5,585 nucleotides of DNA. Origin: an uncultured Clostridia bacterium. Its GTDB lineage: Bacteria; Bacillota; Clostridia; Christensenellales; Borkfalkiaceae. Under the pieces are notes generated by a model. That model did not search any database. It had not been told where the DNA came from and saw only the letters and a program-made list of their open reading frames with translations. Positions 1-5,585 of the stretch are shown here, in pieces (the stretch's first letter is position 1; every line of letters begins with the position of its first letter). The position numbers and the translations under genes were made by a program. The stretch lies in assembly GCA_947176485.1 (NCBI GenBank), contig CAMWQS010000093.1, forward strand, positions 1 to 5,585, given 5' to 3'.

Positions 1-2
1 CC

Positions 3-395
3 GCTAATTTTAAGGTTCTTCCCCCAAGCGCGTTTTTTGAAGACGGGGCTTTTGCTAGCTATAACACTGAACGCAGTATTGACTTTAAAGCGTGGAAGAT
101 ACCTTCATTTGAAGGCGGCAAACCCGTTTACACCAAAAAAGTTACCTATTCCGATTACGACCATTATTTTCACGTAAACAATACGAAGTATGCAGATTTT
201 CTTGCAGACACTTTCTTGGTTGAAGATTTTAATGGAAAATATATTAAAAAATTGCAAGTTACGTACGTTAAGCAGTGCAAAATCGGTGAAGAAATTGCCT
301 TCACCCGCGAAGAAATAGACGGCGCGTACATAGTTGAGGGCAGAGTTGACGGTGAAGTGCGCGTTCAGTTCAAGGTTGAATTAGATGAAGTATGA
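3..395 (+). CDS. Acyl-ACP thioesterase, C-terminal part (5' truncated by window edge)
   Basis: This is an open frame without a start codon that runs in from the left edge for 130 residues and ends with TGA at 393-395. It corresponds to the second hotdog domain of FatA/FatB-type acyl-ACP thioesterases, cytosolic enzymes that hydrolyse acyl-ACP to release free fatty acids. The signature is YSDYDHYFHVNNTKYADF at fragment residues 49-66, matching the family's D-x-N-x-H-V-N-N-x-K-Y active-site segment, followed by LQVTYVKQCKIGEEI at 84-98, which aligns with the second catalytic-loop segment (Y-x-x-E-C). Asp53 and His57 are kept. The expected Asn is Tyr55, and the Glu before Cys92 is Gln91. The gene overlaps the next one by 11 bases, implying co-transcription. 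The N-terminal hotdog domain should lie to the left of the window. I am confident of the family; chain-length specificity and full activity cannot be judged. Confidence 0.85.
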   Translation, partial: ANFKVLPPSAFFEDGAFASYNTERSIDFKAWKIPSFEGGKPVYTKKVTYSDYDHYFHVNNTKYADFLADTFLVEDFNGKYIKKLQVTYVKQCKIGEEIAFTREEIDGAYIVEGRVDGEVRVQFKVELDEV

Positions 396-1026
396 CGTTG
401 AGCTCGTTTTTTCAAAACGGAAAAGCTTGTCTATAACCGTTTCCGCAGAAAACAAAATCACTTTGCGCTGTCCGTTGGGATACAGCCGAGAGCGGGCTGA
501 ACAGTTTTTAAACGAAAAATCTGCATGGATAGAACGTACGGTTCAAAGAAACGAAAAGAAACTAAATCTTAACGCAGAAATTATTTCTTACAAGTCAATA
601 TTAGTTAACGGCACTAAGCTTTCGCTGTTTATAGGCTGCAAGCGGGCGGCAATAACTGAAGAAGGGGTTTTCGTTAAGAGTATCAAAGATATAAAAAAGC
701 TGTTCGTTAGCTGCTTTGCCAAAGCGTTCGTTTTGCGGGTTGAAGAAATTTCCCTCCGGACGGGTTTAAAATGCAACGGCATAGCGATTAAGAGTTATAA
801 AAGCCGTTGGGGTTGTTGTGACGGCAGCAATAATCTTGCATTTAATTACAAGCTGTTTATGTTGCCGGACCGTATACAATATTATATAATAGTACACGAA
901 TTGTGCCATACGGTTCAGCATAACCATTCTGAAAAATTTTGGCGGCTTGTTGAAAGGTTCGTGCCCGATTATAAGCAGTTAAAAAAGGGCTTGCGTGGCT
1001 ACGATTTCCTTACGACTTTATATTAA
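385..1026 (+). CDS. YgjP/DUF45-family SprT-like zinc metallopeptidase domain protein
   Basis: This 213-residue soluble protein belongs to the YgjP-like (DUF45, M48-related) family. The diagnostic part is C-terminal: a family SRWGCC segment at 140-145, then an asparagine/leucine-rich strand (NLAFNYKLFMLP, 150-161), then the zinc motif HELCH at 171-175 with a probable third ligand His181 in NHSEKFW (180-186). The N-terminal half (about 1-120) is a beta-rich region typical of the family with no recognised catalytic motif. The length fits the family. Members are usually annotated as predicted metal-dependent hydrolases; E. coli YgjP has been reported as a UTP pyrophosphatase, so the physiological substrate here is uncertain. 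ATG at 385 is chosen because AAGG at 372-375 lies 9 bases upstream and the frame overlaps the thioesterase stop by 11 bases, suggesting translational coupling. No signal peptide or membrane segment is seen. Confidence 0.88.
   Translation: MKYDVELVFSKRKSLSITVSAENKITLRCPLGYSRERAEQFLNEKSAWIERTVQRNEKKLNLNAEIISYKSILVNGTKLSLFIGCKRAAITEEGVFVKSIKDIKKLFVSCFAKAFVLRVEEISLRTGLKCNGIAIKSYKSRWGCCDGSNNLAFNYKLFMLPDRIQYYIIVHELCHTVQHNHSEKFWRLVERFVPDYKQLKKGLRGYDFLTTLY
862..890 (+). promoter_or_regulatory. Candidate internal sigma-A-type promoter inside the YgjP-like gene
   Basis: TTGCCG at 862-867 and a perfect TATAAT at 885-890 are separated by 17 bases, the preferred spacing for the housekeeping sigma factor. 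The -35 box matches TTGACA at four of six positions. A start near 897 would give a leader of about 180 bases before the cysteine desulfurase and would let that gene and thiI be expressed independently of the two upstream genes. The match overlaps codons for a conserved Tyr-Tyr-Ile-Ile stretch just before HELCH, so it may be coincidental. Confidence 0.3.
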
Positions 1027-1039
1027 GATTTAATTTATG

Positions 1040-1066
1040 GATAGCCGAAAGGTAAGGCTGTCTTTT
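1040..1066 (+). other. Small intergenic hairpin with short T run between ygjP-like and cysteine desulfurase genes
   Basis: GATAGCC at 1040-1046 pairs with GGCTGTC at 1056-1062 (7 pairs including one G-T wobble) around a 9-base loop, followed by TTTT at 1063-1066. It fills most of the 53-base gap between the two genes. The shape resembles a weak intrinsic terminator or attenuator, or an mRNA processing/stability hairpin. The stem is short and the T run only four bases, so full termination is unlikely. The loop carries GAAAGG, which recurs at 1067-1072 as the probable ribosome binding site of the desulfurase gene. Confidence 0.35.
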
Positions 1067-1067
1067 G

Positions 1068-1072
1068 AAAGG
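1068..1072 (+). promoter_or_regulatory. Ribosome binding site that decides the desulfurase start
   Basis: AAAGG lies 7 bases before ATG at 1080. It supports that ATG over the in-frame TTG at 1065, since the site would lie inside the coding sequence if translation began at TTG. The next residues, MIYLDNAATT, are the standard N-terminus of NifS/IscS proteins. Confidence 0.6.
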
Positions 1073-1079
1073 CAAAACA

Positions 1080-2207
1080 ATGATATACTTGGACAATGCG
1101 GCAACGACCAAACCCGATGAAGAGTGTTTAAAGCTTGCCGAAAAGTATCTATACGGAGAATTTTTTAATCCCTCTGCGCTTTATACGGGGGGATATAACT
1201 TGCAACGCGAAATAAAATCTGCGAGGGAGAATATACTTTCGCTTATTGCAGATAAAGAGAATTTTGAACTTATTTTCACTTCTTGCGGTACTGAGGCAGA
1301 CAATACGGCTGTTTTCAGCGCGGGGAGAAGGGGCAACGTGGTTACCACGTCGGGTGAGCATTCTGCCGTTTATTCCGCTGTTAACGAGTTGAAACAGCGT
1401 GGAATTGAAGTAAGATTTGCCAACCTTAACGCGGACGGAAGCGTGGATGTGGCGCATCTTTTAAGTCTAGTAGACGATAAAACGTCACTCGTTTCGGTAA
1501 TTCACGTCAGCAACGAAACCGGCGCAATTAACGATATTGCAGCAATTGCAAAGGCGGTTAAGGCAAAAAGCAAGTTCACTTTATTCCACTCCGACGGTGT
1601 GCAAGCGTTCGGAAAAATTCCTTTTAAGCTCACAAAAGATATTGATTTATACTCAATTAGTGCACATAAAATCGGCGGAATAAAGGGCTGTGGGGCACTT
1701 ATAAAGCGTAAAAGCCTTATAATTAAGCCTTTAATTTACGGTGGCGGGCAAGAAAAGGGACTTAGAAGCGGCACGGAAAACGTCTTCGGTATCAAAGATT
1801 TCGAGTTTGCCTCTATTAAAAGGTACTCAAAAATTAAAGAAGATTACAAAAGCGTACAAGCTCTGCACGGGTTGCTTTGGGAAGGACTAGATAAAACACT
1901 TTTTCAAAGGATTTCCGGTGAAAACTGTTCGCCGTATATTTTGTGCGTGGGTGCAGACGGCTTGCGTGGCGAAACGGTTTTACACGAGGCGGACGATAGA
2001 GGGCTTATAATCGGCACGGGTTCGGCTTGTTCTTCAAACGAAAAGAACAGATATTCCCGTACGATTCTTGCGTGCGGTGTCGGTGAAAGCTTAGCGGACG
2101 GAATTCTTAGGTTAAGCCTTTCTTCCGAAACCACGAAGGACGAAGTAGTTCAAGCAGCAAAAATTCTTAACGAAGTAGTTGTAAACAGAAAAAAGATTAT
2201 GGCGTAA
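1080..2207 (+). CDS. nifS: Cysteine desulfurase (NifS/IscS family), probable sulfur donor for ThiI
   Basis: This 375-residue PLP enzyme converts L-cysteine to L-alanine and forms a cysteine persulfide for sulfur transfer. Numbering from ATG 1080, the sequence opens with MIYLDNAATT and shows His94 (in SGEHS), the NETG motif at 145-148, Asp172 and Gln175 (FHSDGVQ), the PLP lysine Lys197 (SAHKIGGIKG), Arg229 (GGGQEKGLRSGTEN) and the persulfide cysteine Cys317 in GSACSS. All core catalytic residues are present and the length is normal. The usual NNETG reads SNETG here, a mild change. An in-frame TTG at 1065 would add five residues; ATG 1080 is preferred on ribosome binding site and homology grounds. 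ThiI starts 2 bases after the stop. This matches the NifZ-ThiI pairing of Bacillus, where the desulfurase is dedicated to tRNA thiolation rather than Fe-S assembly; that role is inferred from the neighbour, and no iscU/nifU-like gene is in the window. Confidence 0.95.
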   Translation: MIYLDNAATTKPDEECLKLAEKYLYGEFFNPSALYTGGYNLQREIKSARENILSLIADKENFELIFTSCGTEADNTAVFSAGRRGNVVTTSGEHSAVYSAVNELKQRGIEVRFANLNADGSVDVAHLLSLVDDKTSLVSVIHVSNETGAINDIAAIAKAVKAKSKFTLFHSDGVQAFGKIPFKLTKDIDLYSISAHKIGGIKGCGALIKRKSLIIKPLIYGGGQEKGLRSGTENVFGIKDFEFASIKRYSKIKEDYKSVQALHGLLWEGLDKTLFQRISGENCSPYILCVGADGLRGETVLHEADDRGLIIGTGSACSSNEKNRYSRTILACGVGESLADGILRLSLSSETTKDEVVQAAKILNEVVVNRKKIMA

Positions 2208-2209
2208 AT

Positions 2210-3364
2210 ATGGAAAAAGTAGTAATTGTAAGATATTCGGAATTGCATCTTAAGGGTAAAAACCGCGGATATTTTGAGCGGGTTTTAATCATTAATATGG
2301 AAAAAGCCCTTAAAGGGCTTAAGCATGAGGTTAAACGTCAAAGCGGAAGGTATCTTATTGAAAACTTTGACGAGTTCGACGTTGATGAAATAGTAGCCCG
2401 GCTTAAAAAAGTTTTTGGTATACATTCGCTGTCGGTTGCTTTAAAAGTTAAATCGGATATGGACGCGATTTACAAGGCGGCGGAAGAAGTTTGCTTTGAA
2501 AGCGGCAGCTTCAAAGTTGAAACTCACCGTGCGGACAAGACATTCCCACTAAATTCGCTACAGATTAGTGCAGAGGTAGGCGGCAGGCTTTTACACAAGC
2601 ATAAAAGCCTTTCCGTAGACGTTCACAATCCGCAGTTTATTGTCAATATTGACGTGCGTGAAAACGGCACGACGCTAGTGTTTAACGAATTCTTTAAGGG
2701 CGCAGGCGGTATGCCGGTAGGAACTTCGGGGAAGGGATTACTTCTTATTTCGGGTGGTATTGACAGCCCCGTGGCGGGACATATGATAGCAAAGCGTGGT
2801 ATGCAGGTAAACTGTATTCATTTCCACAGCTATCCTTATACGAATTTGCAAGCGCGTGACAAGGTAATCGAACTTGCAAAAGTTCTTTCTTCTTACACTT
2901 GCGGAACGAAGCTTCATATCGTGTCGGTTACGCATATTCAAGAAGAAATTCATAAAAAGTGTAACGGCGAATATATGGTTACGCTTTTAAGACGCTTTAT
3001 GATGAGAATTGCCGAGCGAATCGCAAACAAATGCGGTGCACAGTGCCTTATAACGGGTGAAAGCTTGGGGCAAGTAGCCAGCCAGACGGTAGAGGGAATA
3101 ACTTCTTCAAACAGCGTTGTTAAAAATCTTCCCGTGCTTCGGCCCTTGTGCGGTTTTGATAAAGACGAAATAATCGAGCGTAGTAGGGATATGGGAGCTT
3201 ACGATATTTCTATTCAGCCTTATGAAGACTGCTGCACGGTATTTTTACCTAAGCATCCGGTAATAAAACCTTCGATGCAAAGCATTCTTGATGAGGAAAG
3301 CAGGCTTGAAGTTGACAAGCTTATTGAAGAAGCTGTTGCGTCTTTGGAAATAATATCATTATAA
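2210..3364 (+). CDS. thiI: tRNA 4-thiouridine synthase ThiI (no rhodanese domain)
   Basis: This 384-residue cytosolic enzyme adenylates uridine 8 of tRNA and replaces oxygen with sulfur to make 4-thiouridine; in some bacteria it also supplies sulfur for the thiamin thiazole. The domains in order are an N-terminal ferredoxin-like region (about 1-55, RYSELHLKGKNRGYFE), a THUMP RNA-binding domain (about 60-165, with VETHRADKTFPLNS), and a PP-loop ATP-binding domain with SGGIDSPVA at 181-189. Further conserved segments are TGESLGQVASQT (282-293) and YEDCCTVFLPKHP (338-350). One of Cys341/Cys342 is the likely counterpart of the catalytic cysteine Cys344 of E. coli ThiI. The protein ends without the rhodanese domain found in the roughly 480-residue E. 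coli enzyme, so sulfur must come directly from a desulfurase, fitting the adjacent nifS-like gene. The ATG has only a weak purine-rich stretch upstream, consistent with translational coupling across the 2-base gap. Confidence 0.96.
   Translation: MEKVVIVRYSELHLKGKNRGYFERVLIINMEKALKGLKHEVKRQSGRYLIENFDEFDVDEIVARLKKVFGIHSLSVALKVKSDMDAIYKAAEEVCFESGSFKVETHRADKTFPLNSLQISAEVGGRLLHKHKSLSVDVHNPQFIVNIDVRENGTTLVFNEFFKGAGGMPVGTSGKGLLLISGGIDSPVAGHMIAKRGMQVNCIHFHSYPYTNLQARDKVIELAKVLSSYTCGTKLHIVSVTHIQEEIHKKCNGEYMVTLLRRFMMRIAERIANKCGAQCLITGESLGQVASQTVEGITSSNSVVKNLPVLRPLCGFDKDEIIERSRDMGAYDISIQPYEDCCTVFLPKHPVIKPSMQSILDEESRLEVDKLIEEAVASLEIISL
3359..3364. other. Palindromic TTATAA supplying both convergent stop codons
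   Basis: The plus-strand TAA at 3362-3364 ends thiI and the minus-strand TAA at 3361-3359 ends the penicillin-binding protein gene. The two stops abut exactly within a six-base palindrome, leaving no intergenic DNA for a conventional terminator between the two genes. Confidence 0.9.
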
Positions 3365-5581
3365 ATCGTACCATTCACCTTTTGCAATATCCGGTATTTT
3401 AACTTGAGGTGAGGTGGTATCTCTATTTACCGTTACGGGCGGCAAGGAAATTTCCTTGCCGTAAATTTTATTTTCACCGTCAAAATAATACGGTGTAACT
3501 GAATATTCGTAATAGCCTTCGGTTGGAGTGTCTATTATGCAATTTTGCCATTTTCCATCGTAAATTAGCTTATTTTTGCCATTAAAACGACGATTTACAA
3601 GATATGCATAGTACTTTGTCTGACATAACTCAATGTTTACTTCACCATTTTTTACTGAAATGGTCGGCGTAACTATTGAGGGTGAAGTAAATTTAGTGCT
3701 TTTATCTTTCGGTTCGTTACCGCTTAAAACTTTAACTTCCAAGACGTTTAGTTTGGGCGAAATATCGTCTGCAAGAATTATCCTATTGTTATTATAATAG
3801 TCTTCTGCGTCAATTTTTACGGTAGAGGTGCCGCTTGAAACTTCAAGTTTTTGCGGTGAATGGTTGGCATAAAGCTTATTTAAAATATCACCGACGTAGT
3901 CGCAGCAGTTGCCGCCACCGGTAATTTTCAGCCGTTTATTGTCTTTATCGCCAAGCCATACGCCTATACAGTGTTCAGAGGTGTAGCTTATGGCGTAAGC
4001 GTCGGTATTTCCTTCGGAATTTCCGCAAGTGCCCGTTTTAGTGGCTATATCGTATTTAAAATTTGCAAGAGTCTTCGCCGTGCCGCTTTTTGAAGTTGCG
4101 ATAAGCATTTCGTTTATAAGCGAACAAGTGCCGTTTGAAAATACCGGATTAGAAAATTCTTCTGCTTTATAAATTGTTTTACCGTTCTTGGAAACAATCT
4201 CTTTTATGAAGTGAGATGAGGCATAAGTGCCGCCGCGTTGAAAAATTGAGTACCTGTCAACGATATCTTTAAGGCTAAGCCCGTACTTCATTCCGCCGAG
4301 TGCCAGCGATAAATTCTTTTCGTCGTCTTCGAGTGCAATATTCATGCGCGTGAGGTACTTTTCAGCGTTATCAATAGTCAAAGAATTAAGCGTTTTTACT
4401 GCGGGAACGTTGTAGCTGTACTTCAAACTGTCGGCAACCGTAACGTATCCGTGGTATTTTTTATCGTAATTTTCGGGCGAATAACCGCTAAAATCTACCT
4501 TTTCGTCGAGAATTCTGGTAAATGGGCTTACAAGCTTTTCTTCAATGGCGGGGGCGTAGACGAGTGCGGGTTTAATAGTTGAACCGGGCTGTCTTTTTAC
4601 GTCGCCGACGGTAGATTTATACGCGCTGACACCGCCGTTTAAAGTAGTTACGATAACTGCGTTGTCCGTATCGTAATTAAATTCTTCTATTAAATTTTGC
4701 AATGAAGGGTTTAGATACGTTTTTATTTTGCAACCTTCAGTAAGGTCGTAAACGTTTAAATCTAACGTTTCAAGCTCATCAAAAACGGCACTAATATACG
4801 ATGAATTTTTATCGCCGCTTAACTTTTGAACTGCGTTTAACGGCGTTTTGATTGCATTTTCATACTCGTTTTCAGCGATAAAACCACAATCAAGCATTGC
4901 TTTTAATACTAAATTGCGCTTTTTTAGGCTTTTTTCGGGGTTTTTAAACGGTGAATAATTATTCGGCGAAGTCAAAAGCCCGACCAAAGTCGCGCTTTCT
5001 GTAAGCGATAGTTCTTCGGCTTTCTTGTCGAAGTAGAATTCGGCTGCACTTTGTAACCCGTAGCAGTTGTGTCCGAAGTATATCGTGTTCAAATACATTT
5101 CAAGTATTTCGTCCTTTGAATAAGCTTTTTCAAGCTGCTTCGTAAGACGGATTTCGTTCAGCTTTCTTTTAATTGTCTTGTCGCCGGTAAGATGAGTATT
5201 TTTTATCAGCTGTTGACTTATCGTCGAAGCTCCTTCCTTAAAGGAGCGGGATACCACGTTCTTATAAAGGGCTTTAAACATTCTTTTGTAATTTAAGCCG
5301 TTATGTGAATAAAAAGTTCTGTCTTCGCTTGCAATAAAGGCGTTTACGGTGTCTTGGGAAAGCTTTTCGATTTCAACGCTTTTATGCTTGTTTGAGGTGG
5401 ACGCACTGACGATTTCGTTACCGTTTTCGTCACAGATTATAATACTTTGGTTGGGGCGAATAAGTTTGCTTTCGTCTAATTTAGCGTCTTTAGTTATAAT
5501 TGAAAAAGACGTAAACATGGTGAAGACGGCTACTGCCAGACTTAAAAATATAATTAAGGTTACTTTCAAAAACTTTGTCAT
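3359..5581 (-). CDS. Class A penicillin-binding protein (PBP1A-like bifunctional transglycosylase/transpeptidase)
   Basis: This 740-residue membrane-anchored peptidoglycan synthase polymerises lipid II and cross-links stem peptides outside the cytoplasmic membrane. It has a short cytoplasmic tail, one membrane segment at about 6-29, then the GT51 glycosyltransferase: EDRTFYSHNG at 86-95 with catalytic Glu86, EGASTISQQLIKN at 116-128, RKLNEIRL at 139-146 and ILEMYLNTIYFG at 159-170. The transpeptidase follows with SxxK at 334-337 (catalytic Ser334, Lys337), SYN at 389-391 and KTGT at 515-518. All motifs are intact. Residues from about 570 to 740 form an extension with a fibronectin-III-like beta-sandwich style (about 640-718) and a short polar tail ending in GEWYDL. 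Eleven cysteines lie in the exported part, which is many for a Gram-positive surface protein. The ATG is 4 bases from the window edge, so the ribosome binding site and promoter are not visible. It is convergent with thiI and not functionally linked to it. Confidence 0.95.
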   Translation of the reverse strand: MTKFLKVTLIIFLSLAVAVFTMFTSFSIITKDAKLDESKLIRPNQSIIICDENGNEIVSASTSNKHKSVEIEKLSQDTVNAFIASEDRTFYSHNGLNYKRMFKALYKNVVSRSFKEGASTISQQLIKNTHLTGDKTIKRKLNEIRLTKQLEKAYSKDEILEMYLNTIYFGHNCYGLQSAAEFYFDKKAEELSLTESATLVGLLTSPNNYSPFKNPEKSLKKRNLVLKAMLDCGFIAENEYENAIKTPLNAVQKLSGDKNSSYISAVFDELETLDLNVYDLTEGCKIKTYLNPSLQNLIEEFNYDTDNAVIVTTLNGGVSAYKSTVGDVKRQPGSTIKPALVYAPAIEEKLVSPFTRILDEKVDFSGYSPENYDKKYHGYVTVADSLKYSYNVPAVKTLNSLTIDNAEKYLTRMNIALEDDEKNLSLALGGMKYGLSLKDIVDRYSIFQRGGTYASSHFIKEIVSKNGKTIYKAEEFSNPVFSNGTCSLINEMLIATSKSGTAKTLANFKYDIATKTGTCGNSEGNTDAYAISYTSEHCIGVWLGDKDNKRLKITGGGNCCDYVGDILNKLYANHSPQKLEVSSGTSTVKIDAEDYYNNNRIILADDISPKLNVLEVKVLSGNEPKDKSTKFTSPSIVTPTISVKNGEVNIELCQTKYYAYLVNRRFNGKNKLIYDGKWQNCIIDTPTEGYYEYSVTPYYFDGENKIYGKEISLPPVTVNRDTTSPQVKIPDIAKGEWYDL
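3440..3474 (+). terminator. Probable intrinsic terminator of the thiI operon, inside the opposing PBP gene
   Basis: A perfect 22-base palindrome (arms CGGCAAGGAAA / TTTCCTTGCCG, 3440-3461) is followed on the plus strand by TAAATTTTATTTT (3462-3474, nine T in thirteen). It can fold into a stem with a GC-rich base of eight pairs and an A/T-rich tip. It lies 75 bases past the thiI stop, where an operon terminator would be expected. On the minus strand the hairpin is not followed by a T run, so it should act in the plus direction only. It encodes PBP residues 707-714 (YGKEISLP). The call is by shape; no folding energy was calculated. Confidence 0.6.
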
Positions 5582-5585
5582 CGCA

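Noticed and set aside
1065..1079. TTG at 1065 as the desulfurase start
   Set aside because: It would add MKGKT before the canonical MIYLDNAATT N-terminus, while AAAGG at 1068-1072 is well placed for ATG 1080. A purine-rich stretch at 1047-1056 leaves a small chance for TTG.
1037..1120. Short ATG-initiated frame beginning at 1037, a possible leader peptide
   Set aside because: It has no ribosome binding site, runs out of frame into the desulfurase gene, and its peptide has no run of regulatory codons.
1336..1350. Inverted repeat ACGTGGT-T-ACCACGT
   Set aside because: It lies deep inside the desulfurase coding sequence over codons for Val-Val-Thr-Thr in a conserved region, with only a 1-base spacer and no T run; probably chance.
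2304..2320. Inverted repeat AAGCCCTT-A-AAGGGCTT near the start of thiI
   Set aside because: It is coding (Lys-Ala-Leu-Lys-Gly-Leu), is not followed by a T run, and is explained by repetitive lysine/leucine codons. Possible weak mRNA structure only.
588..2953. Minus-strand open frames of 64-102 codons at 588-782, 1149-1457, 1904-2134 and 2738-2953
   Set aside because: They lie wholly inside well-supported plus-strand genes, have no recognisable domains, and read as shadows of the coding frames.
5229..5247. Inverted repeat GCTCCTT-N5-AAGGAGC within the PBP gene
   Set aside because: It overlaps the conserved EGAST motif of the glycosyltransferase and has no T run in either direction, so a terminator or operator role is not supported.
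1..5585. Search for mobile elements, CRISPR arrays, tRNA/rRNA genes, riboswitches or a novel multi-gene system
   Set aside because: Nearly every base is accounted for by five housekeeping-type genes. No spaced direct repeats, transposase motifs, terminal inverted repeats or structured RNA leaders were seen.

Overview
This window looks like core chromosome of an AT-leaning, low-to-moderate GC member of the Bacillota, most likely an uncultivated anaerobic clostridial lineage. The reasons are a NifS-type cysteine desulfurase directly followed by a ThiI without a rhodanese domain (the Bacillus/Clostridium arrangement), a bacterial FatA-type acyl-ACP thioesterase, and a class A penicillin-binding protein with a short cytoplasmic tail. 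The phylum-level placement is an inference from protein style and gene order; genus cannot be read from the sequence.

Layout: bases 3-3364 hold four plus-strand genes in a tight row. These are the C-terminal part of an acyl-ACP thioesterase (cut by the left edge), a YgjP/DUF45 zinc metallopeptidase-like protein overlapping it by 11 bases, a cysteine desulfurase after a 53-base gap that carries a small hairpin, and ThiI only 2 bases further on. On the minus strand, 5581-3359 is a complete bifunctional transglycosylase/transpeptidase (PBP1A-like) with a C-terminal extension. Its start codon lies 4 bases from the right edge, so its promoter and ribosome binding site are outside the window. The two convergent units meet with no spacer: the six bases TTATAA at 3359-3364 provide both stop codons.

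Function: the desulfurase and ThiI form a sulfur relay, with cysteine persulfide delivered to ThiI for 4-thiouridine in tRNA and possibly thiamin thiazole. The thioesterase (acyl chain release from ACP) and the YgjP-like protein appear to be co-transcribed housekeeping genes without an obvious mechanistic link to thiolation. A candidate internal promoter inside the YgjP-like gene (862-890) could drive the desulfurase-thiI pair separately.

No mobile element, CRISPR array, RNA gene or defence-like cassette was seen, and I do not see a clearly novel multi-gene system. The most interesting points are: a perfect 22-base palindrome followed by a T-rich run (3440-3474) that looks like the thiI-operon terminator but lies inside the coding sequence of the opposing PBP gene; the zero-length convergent junction; an unusually cysteine-rich extracellular PBP; and substitutions at two expected catalytic positions of the thioesterase.
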